A DNA stretch of 64,000 bases from Bacteroidales bacterium (GTDB taxonomy: Bacteria; Bacteroidota; Bacteroidia; Bacteroidales; UBA932): contig JAEESO010000002.1 in NCBI GenBank assembly GCA_016286385.1, forward strand, positions 185,346-249,345. The letters are read 5' to 3'. Of the stretch, positions 19,872-29,098 are shown in pieces (positions within the stretch are counted from its first letter, which is position 1; each line of letters begins with the position of its first letter). Both the position numbers and the translations under genes were made by a program. The notes beneath the pieces are model-generated. The model saw nothing but the letters and a program-made list of their open reading frames with translations. It was not told the origin of the DNA and ran no database searches.

Positions 19872-20296
19872 TAAGATGCCTGCGCTGATTTTAATGATGC
19901 CTTGGCAATGAGTTCTTCCCCTACCCTAACCTCAATATCCGTCATTGAAACATTGAAGAAGTCCTGCACCAGGTGCACGGTGGTGGTGAGCTCCTCTCCC
20001 TTTTTGGGAAGCCTTGTGATAGAGTATTTCTTTACCTGGCCGATATAACCGATGGATACCGGGAGATTCAGCACGAAGCGCTGGCGATACCCGGAGCGGG
20101 CGGCGCTTGCCTGGGCCATATGCTCCAGGAGCCCTGCCGCGCTTAGCTCTTCCCCATCCATAAGCATATGTCCGGAGCCAACGGTAAGGTGCACCACTGT
20201 GACTTCCTCCGTGTATGACAGGAGTCTGTCCACAAAGCGGAAAGGCGGCTGCTGGGGCAGCAGCAGATCCATGTCTATATCTTCAAAAGGCTTCAT
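19871..20296 (-). CDS. FabZ/hotdog dehydratase-like protein
   Basis: LLPQQPPFRFVDRLLSYTEE, AAGLLEHMAQA. Confidence 0.75.
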   Translation of the reverse strand: MKPFEDIDMDLLLPQQPPFRFVDRLLSYTEEVTVVHLTVGSGHMLMDGEELSAAGLLEHMAQASAARSGYRQRFVLNLPVSIGYIGQVKKYSITRLPKKGEELTTTVHLVQDFFNVSMTDIEVRVGEELIAKASLKSAQAS

Positions 20297-21160
20297 CTAT
20301 GCCCAAAAATCGTAAAAATTGTACCATTGGTCCGGCCACCGCCTTACCACGGATTCCACTTCCTTTGCAAATGCCTGCGCAAGTTCTTTGATGTTTCCTC
20401 CATCCACTGGTTGGAGGATTACCTTATAACTCTTCATGCCAGTCTTGATGCAGAAGACAGCCAGCGCGCTCACTTCCCTGGAATGAACAAGGGTGAAAGG
20501 CCCAGCTGGGAAGGAAGCATCGGCCCCAAGAAAACTGCATCTGACGGCCTTGGAAGAGCCAAAGACGCGGTCTGCGGGAAGAGACGCAACCTCACCTTGC
20601 GCAAGCGCATTGTTGAGCTTGAAAAGGTGGGACATGTCATCGCTTACCGGGACCATCGTAACGTTGCAGTCCTCAAACATGCGCTCCCTGTTGGCCATCA
20701 CGGTGGCGGTTTCTCCGGCGTACACAAGCACGTTCATGTGCTTGGGGCTCAGGAGCGTGTAACCGGCCATCTCGTAGTTGCCGATATGTGAACTGAGGAT
20801 TACAAAGCCGTCCTTACCGCTGCAGTAAAGCTGGTAAAGACCGCTGTCCTCACGCTCCACATTGAACTTCTTGCCGGCATAAGCGGCAAACCTGTCAAGC
20901 ACCACCATGCCCATATTGAACATATTAAGGTATACGTGGAAGGCGCTTCCAAAGCGGCCGTAGCCCATCCTCTTGCGGAAGAAACGCCAGGATGCGAGGC
21001 GTCCCTTGCCGTCAAACAGGATGTAGAAAGGGATTACAAGGGCCATTACGCCGTACAGGAGCCATAATGGCAGTATGCGGTACAGCCTGATGAGAGCTCT
21101 CTGCATCCAGGGCGTACCGTCTGTCTTTCCCGTCCAGGCGCTATGCTCCGTATTAGGCAA
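20297..21160 (-). CDS. LpxL-like lysophospholipid acyltransferase
   Basis: ILSSHIGNYEMAGY; ADRVFGS. Confidence 0.8.
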   Translation of the reverse strand: MPNTEHSAWTGKTDGTPWMQRALIRLYRILPLWLLYGVMALVIPFYILFDGKGRLASWRFFRKRMGYGRFGSAFHVYLNMFNMGMVVLDRFAAYAGKKFNVEREDSGLYQLYCSGKDGFVILSSHIGNYEMAGYTLLSPKHMNVLVYAGETATVMANRERMFEDCNVTMVPVSDDMSHLFKLNNALAQGEVASLPADRVFGSSKAVRCSFLGADASFPAGPFTLVHSREVSALAVFCIKTGMKSYKVILQPVDGGNIKELAQAFAKEVESVVRRWPDQWYNFYDFWA

Positions 21161-21395
21161 CGTGATCCTGAATGAACTTAGTGAACTGGTCCAGGGTGAT
21201 GAGCTCCTTGAAATCCTCGGGCTTCATCTTATATCCAAACTGGTCTTCCACCAGTACAACTACGTCCACTACTTCCAGGGAGTCAATCCCAAGGTCTTCC
21301 TTGAGGCGTGCGCCGCCTTCAATCTTCTCTTCTTCAATTTCAAGGTCTTCCACAAGGAAGTTTTTAACCTTCTCATTAATCTCTTCGATACTCAT
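21153..21395 (-). CDS. acyl carrier protein
   Basis: LKEDLGIDSLEVVDVVVLVEDQFG. Confidence 0.9.
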   Translation of the reverse strand: MSIEEINEKVKNFLVEDLEIEEEKIEGGARLKEDLGIDSLEVVDVVVLVEDQFGYKMKPEDFKELITLDQFTKFIQDHVA

Positions 21396-21397
21396 AA

Positions 21398-22498
21398 CTA
21401 CTGTTTGTTTAAGGTTTTACATACAAGAATGCTGTGTCCCTGTCCAAGCCCGTCATGGATGGCTTCAACCTCAAGGCCTGCTTCACGCACAAGACGTATC
21501 ATATCGTCCGAGTGGTACATCTTTGAGTTGCCGTTTGCCATAGCCGTGAAATAGAGGCTGGTCATAGTAAGGCAGAAGGATGCAGGCTCATATTTCTGGC
21601 GGTCCCAGAAGGTTTCCATTACAAGGAGCCTTGCCCCCGGCTTCATAATCTTCCTTGCGCGGCTCAGGATAGAGACAATCTCATCCTCTGCAAAGCAGTC
21701 CAGGAACTGACTCATCCAGATAATGTCCGGATTGACGTCCGTGGGGAATTCATTACTCCTGTCAAGAAGATTCATGGGCCTGGCATCTATCCTTTCCTCC
21801 CCGGGCATCCCGGCTACTGCCTTTCTCATGAGGGCTATCTGCTGTGGAAGGTCCACTATGGTAACCTTCACGTCCTCATTATATGCCACTGCGCGCTGGG
21901 CAAAGCGGCCGGTATTGCCTCCTACGTCCATTATCTTCAGTGGCTTGAATGAGAAGATTAATTCCAGGGCCTGCAGGAAAGAATGGTCTGAGTAGAAGTG
22001 ATCAAAACCAAACCAGCTCTTCTGAACCTGCGGAGGCAGTGATGACAGGCCCTCATATATTGTGGGCCAGGGACCAAAGTGGTCAAGACCTGCCGGGCGG
22101 CCTTCCTTCAGGGCTTCCTCAAGGTGGAAGAAGCCTTCATAATTCACATCGTGATTGAAGTCAATGTTTACGCGTGTGGAAGGGTCTGTAAGGAGGAACC
22201 ATCCGGTTTTGGTGATACTGTACCTGTCAGTTGCAGTGTCAATAATAACCGTGCCGATAGAAAGGGATGCTTCAAGGAGAACCTTGGCAGCATACATGCT
22301 TATGCCGGCCTTCCCTGCCACCTCTTCAAGAGTTAAAGGATTGTCCCTCAGGGCCTCCAGAATGCCAAACTTCAGCATAAGGCGGCTTGCCTGGAATACT
22401 ATGGGACCAAATGCGATGAACTGGGCGAGCCTTTGGGCATCGCGGGCAGGAAGGTTATCTTTGGTGTAAGCCTTCTCTATGTTGGGAAACAGATTCAT
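21398..22498 (-). CDS. SAM-dependent O-methyltransferase
   Basis: IMDVGGNTGRFAQRAVAYNEDVKVTIVDLPQQ; winged-helix N-terminus. Confidence 0.8.
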   Translation of the reverse strand: MNLFPNIEKAYTKDNLPARDAQRLAQFIAFGPIVFQASRLMLKFGILEALRDNPLTLEEVAGKAGISMYAAKVLLEASLSIGTVIIDTATDRYSITKTGWFLLTDPSTRVNIDFNHDVNYEGFFHLEEALKEGRPAGLDHFGPWPTIYEGLSSLPPQVQKSWFGFDHFYSDHSFLQALELIFSFKPLKIMDVGGNTGRFAQRAVAYNEDVKVTIVDLPQQIALMRKAVAGMPGEERIDARPMNLLDRSNEFPTDVNPDIIWMSQFLDCFAEDEIVSILSRARKIMKPGARLLVMETFWDRQKYEPASFCLTMTSLYFTAMANGNSKMYHSDDMIRLVREAGLEVEAIHDGLGQGHSILVCKTLNKQ

Positions 22499-22584
22499 TC
22501 TTTATTTAAAGTTTGCAAATTTACTGAAAAAATTGCGTAAATTTGTACGTTTGAAAACGAAAGAACTTAAAAACAACAAATAAA

Positions 22585-23553
22585 ATGGAAAAGGGTCCTA
22601 TTTCACAGTTTATTACCCACAATTACCGTCACTTCAATTCCGCAGCGCTGGTAGACGCAGCAAAGGCTTATGAAGACCTCCTGAACAAGGGTGGCAAGAT
22701 GTTTCTGGCTATGGCAGGTGCCATGTCCACCGCAGAACTGGGCCTTACTCTTGCAGAGATGATCCGTCAGGACAAGATTGCATTTGTATGCTGCAGCGCC
22801 AACAACCTTGAAGAGGATATCATGAACCTTGTGGCACACAGCCATTATTACAGGGTTCCCGGTTATCGTGACCTCACTCCCCAGCAGGAGCAGGAACTCC
22901 TTGACAACCACTACAACCGCGTTACAGACACCTGTATCCCGGAAGAAGAGGCTTTCCGCCGTCTGGAGAAGCACCTTGTAGAGGTTTGGGACAAGGCAAA
23001 GGCAGAAGGCAAGCGTTACCTCCCCTATGAGTTCATCTATCAGATGATCAGAAGTGGCGTCCTTGAGCAGTACTATGAGATTGATCCCAAGGACAGCTGG
23101 GTTGTTGCAGCTTGTGAGAAGAATATCCCCATCATCTGCCCCGCTTGGGAAGACTGCACCACCGGTAACATCTTCACCGCCCATGTAATTCGCGGTGAGT
23201 ATGATCCCCACATGGTCATCCAGGGCGTGGAAGTAATGATGTTCCTTGTAGACTGGTACAAGAAGAACGCTCCCGGAGTTGGCTTCTTCCAGATTGGCGG
23301 CGGCACCGCCGGTGACTTCCCCATCTGCTGCGTTCCCATGATGGAGCAGGATCTTGGATGGGAGGGCACTCCCCTCTGGGCATATTTCTGCCAGATCTCA
23401 GACTCCACCACCAGCTACGGTTCATATTCAGGCGCTGTCCCCAATGAGAAGATCACCTGGGGCAAGCTTGCTCCTGATACACCAAGGTTTATCGTAGAAA
23501 GCGATGCAACAATCGTAGCACCTCTTATCTTCGCTTACGTCCTTGGCTGGTAA
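22585..23553 (+). CDS. deoxyhypusine synthase-like protein
   Basis: GAMSTAELGLTLAEMIR...GGGTAGDF...SGAVPNEKITWGKLAPDTPRFIVESDATIVAPL (conserved WGK). Confidence 0.85.
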   Translation: MEKGPISQFITHNYRHFNSAALVDAAKAYEDLLNKGGKMFLAMAGAMSTAELGLTLAEMIRQDKIAFVCCSANNLEEDIMNLVAHSHYYRVPGYRDLTPQQEQELLDNHYNRVTDTCIPEEEAFRRLEKHLVEVWDKAKAEGKRYLPYEFIYQMIRSGVLEQYYEIDPKDSWVVAACEKNIPIICPAWEDCTTGNIFTAHVIRGEYDPHMVIQGVEVMMFLVDWYKKNAPGVGFFQIGGGTAGDFPICCVPMMEQDLGWEGTPLWAYFCQISDSTTSYGSYSGAVPNEKITWGKLAPDTPRFIVESDATIVAPLIFAYVLGW

Positions 23554-24001
23554 GAAGAATATCATCTCTAAAGTGAAGGGCCTGTTCCGTAAAAAGGAGC
23601 AGGCTGCTTCTTCCTATCCTGACGGACGCGTGTCTCCAATGGCCAGGCCGATATCGGCCTCAGAAGCACGTGAAGTGGGCGTTCTGGTTCAGCAGTGGGT
23701 CAGGGCAAAAGGCTATCGCCTTCCGCATCGTACTCTTCAGGAGGCTGCAGATAATATTGGCACTTCTTCCGTAAAGCTGCACCGCTACTGCATCAACTCC
23801 CTGGGGATGGATTTCCGCGCCTGGCGCACTTCCCTCAGGATTGAAGATGCAAAGAGACTGCTCATAGAAGAGCCGGAAATGTCGTCATCCCAGATTGCCC
23901 GTATGGTTGGTGTCCAGGACCGCAGCAATTTCTTCCGTCAATTTACGGAAATCACCGGTTTATCACCGGACAAATGGCGCCAGAAGCACGCTAAAAAGTA
24001 A
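23543..24001 (+). CDS. AraC-family HTH regulator
   Basis: IARMVGVQDRSNFFRQFTEITGLSPDKWRQKH. Confidence 0.75.
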   Translation: MAGKKNIISKVKGLFRKKEQAASSYPDGRVSPMARPISASEAREVGVLVQQWVRAKGYRLPHRTLQEAADNIGTSSVKLHRYCINSLGMDFRAWRTSLRIEDAKRLLIEEPEMSSSQIARMVGVQDRSNFFRQFTEITGLSPDKWRQKHAKK

Positions 24002-24009
24002 TAATTTGT

Positions 24010-24540
24010 TTATCCTAGCGGATAGAACAGTCCTTCATAGCGGCTGTGCCAACTGCGGTCATAGTGCTTGCGGATGGTGCGGGCGCTTGCAAAGGCATTG
24101 AAATTGGCCCAGGATTCAAGGAACAATACGGCAAAGTCCGTGCGCTGATGAAGCGTAAGGGCAAAAAGCGTATAGACTGCCACAATATAGACACAGGCAC
24201 GCTCACGGTCATCGGCCTGAGGAGTAGCGGGCGTTGTGAGGGTAAGGCGCTGGCTCTGGGCAAAGGATACATCGGCAATGGCATCGGCCAGGCGGGCTTC
24301 ATCTGAAGGCGCGTAAAACTGGGCCGCATAGCGCTCTGAGGCATATTGGGGGGCCGATACTTCCTTTTCCAGCGAAGGTATGGGATCCGGGAGACGGGAC
24401 TGGAAATACCGGCCGAAATCCGCCTTCCCCCGCAGGAACTCAAGGGCAAGCACGCAATAGTCCCTGACGGAGGCTTCAACCACCATGGAATAAGGGGCTT
24501 TTTCATCAATTGCGGCTAGTATTTCTTTTACAGTTTTCAT
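24010..24540 (-). CDS. hypothetical protein
   Basis: ORF from internal ATG MKTVKEILAAIDEKAPYSM; no family recognised. Confidence 0.5.
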   Translation of the reverse strand: MKTVKEILAAIDEKAPYSMVVEASVRDYCVLALEFLRGKADFGRYFQSRLPDPIPSLEKEVSAPQYASERYAAQFYAPSDEARLADAIADVSFAQSQRLTLTTPATPQADDRERACVYIVAVYTLFALTLHQRTDFAVLFLESWANFNAFASARTIRKHYDRSWHSRYEGLFYPLG

Positions 24541-24604
24541 TTTCAAGACGTAAATATACAAAAATTTGCGTAAGTTTGCATACATTTCTAAAATACGGCC
24601 GGTT

Positions 24605-25537
24605 ATGAAAATTGTATTTCTGGATGCAATAACAATGGGAGATGCCTCCCTGGATGAGATGGCTTCGCTTGGAGAGCTTACTGTATACCCAAGTTCAACT
24701 GCTGAGGAGGCCCGTGAAAGAGTCAGGGATGCAGATGTAGCGTGCCTTAATAAGGTAATTGTAGACAAGGCTTTCCTTTATGCCGCTCCTAAATTGAAGC
24801 TAATATGTGAAGCCGGAACCGGCATAAATAATATTGATGTGGGGCTTTGTGAGCAGCGCGGCGTACTGGTTAAGAATGTTGCCGGTTATTCCACTGATTC
24901 CGTAGCCCAGACGGCCTGGATGCACATTTTGAATCTATCCGGCCGCGCGTTCCATTACAATGAGTTTGTCCGCAGCGGGCAGTACAGCAAAAATGTGGTG
25001 CATGTAGACTATCGCCATCCTTTCACGGAAATAGCCGGAAAGACACTTGGGATCATAGGAATGGGATCTATCGGCCAGAAGGTTGCCGCAATTGGCAAAG
25101 CCTTTGGGATGAATGTCATATATTATTCAACATCAGGCACTTCCCACTGCAAGGACTATCCTTCAGTCTCACTTGATGAGTTGCTGGAGAAGGCCGATGT
25201 TATCTCCATCCACGCACCCTATAATGAGCGCACGGCGGGGCTTATCGGCCTAGAAGAGTTCAGGAAGATGAAGCGCACGGCATACCTTGTCAATACCGGC
25301 CGCGGCGGCATTGCCGTGGAGGAAGATCTTGCAAAGGCCCTTGACGAAGGCCTCATTGCCGGAGCCGGCATAGACGTATACGTTCGTGAACCCATCCCGG
25401 AGGATCATCCGTTCCTCCGTATGCAGCACCCGGAGCGCCTGATCCTTACTCCGCACATCGCGTGGTACTCTCACGAAGCCAGGGCAAGGCTGGCACATGA
25501 AATGGCAGAGAATATTAGAAGTTGCGCGTGGGACTAA
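24605..25537 (+). CDS. D-2-hydroxyacid dehydrogenase
   Basis: GKTLGIIGMGSIGQKVAAIGKAFGM; NTGRGGIAVEEDL; TPHIAWYSHEA. Confidence 0.85.
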   Translation: MKIVFLDAITMGDASLDEMASLGELTVYPSSTAEEARERVRDADVACLNKVIVDKAFLYAAPKLKLICEAGTGINNIDVGLCEQRGVLVKNVAGYSTDSVAQTAWMHILNLSGRAFHYNEFVRSGQYSKNVVHVDYRHPFTEIAGKTLGIIGMGSIGQKVAAIGKAFGMNVIYYSTSGTSHCKDYPSVSLDELLEKADVISIHAPYNERTAGLIGLEEFRKMKRTAYLVNTGRGGIAVEEDLAKALDEGLIAGAGIDVYVREPIPEDHPFLRMQHPERLILTPHIAWYSHEARARLAHEMAENIRSCAWD

Positions 25538-25556
25538 CTTGTTGAGTGTGAATTAT

Positions 25557-25602
25557 TTATGCAAAAACGTCTAGGAGTTTTTTCCTAGACGTTTTTGCAT
25601 AA
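25557..25602. terminator. 46-bp perfect palindrome between convergent genes (bidirectional terminator-like, possible palindromic repeat element)
   Basis: TTATGCAAAAACGTCTAGGA-gttttt-TCCTAGACGTTTTTGCATAA, 20-bp perfect arms. Confidence 0.9.
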
Positions 25603-25636
25603 CACGCTGTAAATCAGGCGTTTGTTTCCACGGCAC

Positions 25637-26854
25637 CTATGCCCCAAGGCGGGCTTCAAGGCGTTTTCTGATTTCCTGAAGGAACTGCAGTGAGGTAAGG
25701 CCCTTGGGGGTGATACCCTCTGAGAGGTTCACAAGGTCCTTGGTCTCAAGGCCTTCGTTCAGGGTGTCAAAGCAGGCCTGTTCCAGCTGGTTGGCGTAAT
25801 TGATAAGTTCCGGAAGATTATCCATCTCTCCCCTCTTGCGGAAAGCGCCGCTCCAGGCAAAGATTGTTGCCATGGGGTTGGTGGAAGTCTCTTCTCCCTT
25901 CAGATATTTGTAGTAGTGACGGGTAACGGTGCCGTGAGCGGCCTCGTACTCGTACTTGCCGTCCGGGCTCACAAGGACTGAAGTCATCATGGCCAGGGAA
26001 CCGAATGCGGTGGAGACCATGTCACTCATGACATCTCCGTCGTAGTTCTTGCAGGCCCAGATGAATCCGCCTTCTGAACGCATCACACGCGCAACGGCGT
26101 CATCGATGAGGGTGTAGAAATACTCAATTCCGGCGGCCTCGAACTTCTCCTTGTACTCTTTCTCATAGATTTCCTCGAAGATAGCCTTGAACCTTCCGTC
26201 ATACTTCTTGGAGATGGTGTCCTTGGTAGCGAACCACAGGTTCTCCTTCACGTCAAGGGCATACTTGAAGCAGGAGTGGGCAAAGCTGGCAATGGATTTA
26301 TCCGTGTTGTGCATACCCTCAATGACGCCGGGGCCTGCAAACTCGTGGATAACTTCCTCAATTCTCTGACCGGAAGCGCCTTCAAACACAAGTTTTGCAA
26401 CGCCGGGTTCAGTGGTCTGGATCTCAACATCGCGGTAAACGTCGCCGTAGGCGTGACGGGCAATGGTGATGGGCTTTTTCCAGAACTTCACTGCGGGGTG
26501 GATTGAAGGGATGGTGATAGGTGTGCGGAACACGGTGCCGTCAAGCATTGCACGGATGGTGCCGTTGGGGCTCTTCCACATCTGGTGAAGGTTGTATTCG
26601 CTCATCCTCTGGACGTTGGGCGTGATGGTGGCGCATTTTACTGCAACGCCAAGGCGCTTTGTTGCGTTGGCAGAGTCAATTGTAACCTGGTCGGAGGTCT
26701 TGTCACGGTACGGGAGACCAAGGTCGTAGTACTCTGTCTTAAGGTCAACGAAGGGAAGGATGAGCTCATCCTTGATCATTTTCCAAAGGATTCTTGTCAT
26801 CTCGTCGCCGTCCATTTCGACGAGCGGAGTTGTCATTTTAATCTTTTTTTCCAT
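25637..26854 (-). CDS. icd: NADP-dependent isocitrate dehydrogenase
   Basis: [55 protein letters not shown]. Confidence 0.93.
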   Translation of the reverse strand: MEKKIKMTTPLVEMDGDEMTRILWKMIKDELILPFVDLKTEYYDLGLPYRDKTSDQVTIDSANATKRLGVAVKCATITPNVQRMSEYNLHQMWKSPNGTIRAMLDGTVFRTPITIPSIHPAVKFWKKPITIARHAYGDVYRDVEIQTTEPGVAKLVFEGASGQRIEEVIHEFAGPGVIEGMHNTDKSIASFAHSCFKYALDVKENLWFATKDTISKKYDGRFKAIFEEIYEKEYKEKFEAAGIEYFYTLIDDAVARVMRSEGGFIWACKNYDGDVMSDMVSTAFGSLAMMTSVLVSPDGKYEYEAAHGTVTRHYYKYLKGEETSTNPMATIFAWSGAFRKRGEMDNLPELINYANQLEQACFDTLNEGLETKDLVNLSEGITPKGLTSLQFLQEIRKRLEARLGA

Positions 26855-26860
26855 AGTATT

Positions 26861-29098
26861 TTATATGCGGTTTTTGTAGTAATTCATAAGGCAGCCGTCG
26901 GCAAGGATTTCCCTTTCTTCGGGCGTGAGGTTCTCAAAGTGAAGGAGGATGGGGATGCATCGGCCATTCTTTGTAATGACGCGTGCTTCGGCCTGCTCTT
27001 CGCCTCCAAGGATGGCCTTGCGGATTCCGGGAACAAACACGTAATCCCCCGTCTCATATTCAAAGGGAGTGTCCTTGTCAATTGTGAAAGGAACGATTCC
27101 CCAGTTGATGCAGTTGGAGCGGTAACGCTTTGTGGCGTACTCGTAGCAGATGTTGGCGTCTCCGCCAAGGACCTTCTGGCAGGAAGCGGCCTGCTCACGG
27201 GCACTGCCGTCTCCGGGCTTGTTTGCAAATACGCAGGAACCAAGAGAGGTATTCTCGGCCGATGCTCCTGCTACCATGAGGGCCCTGCGGAGGTCTTCGC
27301 TCACAACGCCGGCGCGGCGGTTACGGTCATCGGCCTGGATGCGCTTGCTGATACCCACATATTCAGGGACGCGGCGGCTCAGGGCAAACTCGCTGAGCTT
27401 AAGAGGATTGGAGCGGTAACTTGAAGTTTCACCTGAAGGGATTAGCTCGTCCGTTGTGGTCACAGGATCGTGGATAACGGCGGCAAGTTCCAGCATCATG
27501 TTCTCCTGCATTGCGGGCATTGCGGGCCAGTCCTTGATATTGGGTCCGTAGCGGAGCTCGGTTTCCGGGAGAGCGTGGCCAAATCCGTTGTAGATGCGCT
27601 TCTCATAGATGCGGCCGTCGAAGCTGTAGGGCTTGTGGTCGTCATTATATTCAATATCCGTAGCAGCGGTGATTACTCCGCCGTTTGCTGCGGTTGCGGC
27701 AATGCTTCTGGCATCCATGAGCGCCACCATTGAAATCTGGCCCTGACCGGGTTTGGAGCCCTCTCTGTTGGGGAAATTGCGGGTGGTGTGACGGATGGAG
27801 AGACCGTTGTTTGAAGGGACGTCGCCGGCACCGAAGCAAGGACCGCAGAAGGCAGGCTTGATAACTACGCCGGCCTCAAGGAGTTCCTCTGCAATGTGGT
27901 TACGAGTGGTGGCAAGATACACGGGAGTGCTCTGGGGATAGGCGCTCATGGTGAAGTAATCATTGCCGATAGACTTACCGCGGAGGATAGTTGCAGCCTC
28001 ACTCAGGTTATCATAAGTGCCGCCGGAGCAGCCTGCAATGATGCCTTGATCGGCCCACACCTTACCGTCACGGATTTTACTCATAAGGTCAGGATGCACC
28101 TTGTCTCCAAAACGCTTTACGGTGTCTTCCTCGATGGCCTTCAGGACCTTCTCAGGGTTCTCCTGCAGCTCATGGATGGAAACGGCGTTGGAGGGATGAT
28201 AAGGAAGTGCAATCATGCTCTCCTGGGTGCTGAGGTCTATTGTTACCATGGAATCGTAGTATGCAACGGCGCCTGGTTTCAGTTCCTTGTAAGCCTCCGG
28301 ACGGCCGTGCATCTCAAAGTAATTCTTCACCTCATCGTCAGTGATCCAGATGGAGCTGAGGCAGGTGGTCTCGGTGGTCATCACATCAATTCCGTTACGG
28401 AAATCGATGGGCAGTTCATTCACGCCGGGGCCGGCAAATTCCAGCACCTTGTTCTTCACGAAACCGCTCTCAAACACGGCCTTAACAAGGGAGATTGCAA
28501 CATCGTGAGGGCCGATACCCCTTCTGGGCTTACCCTCCAGCCACACAAGGACAACCTCAGGGGCATTGATGTCCCAGGTGTTCTTAAGGAGCTGTTTCAC
28601 AAGCTCCCCGCCGCCTTCACCTACGCCCATATTGCCAAGGGAACCGTAGCGGGTGTGGGAGTCGGATCCAAGGATCATATTGCCGCAAGCCGTAAGGGCT
28701 TCACGTGCATACTGGTGGATAACCGCCTGGTTTGCAGGAACATAGATGCCACCATATTTCTTTGCGGCACTTAGGCCAAACACGTGGTCGTCCTCGTTGA
28801 TAGTTCCGCCCACTGCGCACAGGGAGTTGTGGCAGTTGGTCATTGCATACGGCAGGGGGAATTCCTTAAGGCCGCTTGCACGTGCAGTCTGGATAATGCC
28901 CACGTACGTGATGTCATGGGACACCATGGCGTCAAAGCGGATGTGCAGTTTGTCACCTTTGGATCCGTTCACGTCATGTGCACGGAGAATCTGATAAGCG
29001 ATAGTGTTCTCACGGGCCTCGTCTTTGCTTAAGGGCGCGGTCTCACTCAAAGTTTTTCCGTCAAGGAGATATACTCCGTTAGGGTTCAGTGTTATCAT
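26861..29098 (-). CDS. acnA: aconitate hydratase
   Basis: LGSDSHTRYGSLGNMGVGEGGGEL; GCSGGTYDNL; FCGPCFGAGDVPSNNG; NFPNREGSKPGQGQ. Confidence 0.85.
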   Translation of the reverse strand: MITLNPNGVYLLDGKTLSETAPLSKDEARENTIAYQILRAHDVNGSKGDKLHIRFDAMVSHDITYVGIIQTARASGLKEFPLPYAMTNCHNSLCAVGGTINEDDHVFGLSAAKKYGGIYVPANQAVIHQYAREALTACGNMILGSDSHTRYGSLGNMGVGEGGGELVKQLLKNTWDINAPEVVLVWLEGKPRRGIGPHDVAISLVKAVFESGFVKNKVLEFAGPGVNELPIDFRNGIDVMTTETTCLSSIWITDDEVKNYFEMHGRPEAYKELKPGAVAYYDSMVTIDLSTQESMIALPYHPSNAVSIHELQENPEKVLKAIEEDTVKRFGDKVHPDLMSKIRDGKVWADQGIIAGCSGGTYDNLSEAATILRGKSIGNDYFTMSAYPQSTPVYLATTRNHIAEELLEAGVVIKPAFCGPCFGAGDVPSNNGLSIRHTTRNFPNREGSKPGQGQISMVALMDARSIAATAANGGVITAATDIEYNDDHKPYSFDGRIYEKRIYNGFGHALPETELRYGPNIKDWPAMPAMQENMMLELAAVIHDPVTTTDELIPSGETSSYRSNPLKLSEFALSRRVPEYVGISKRIQADDRNRRAGVVSEDLRRALMVAGASAENTSLGSCVFANKPGDGSAREQAASCQKVLGGDANICYEYATKRYRSNCINWGIVPFTIDKDTPFEYETGDYVFVPGIRKAILGGEEQAEARVITKNGRCIPILLHFENLTPEEREILADGCLMNYYKNRI

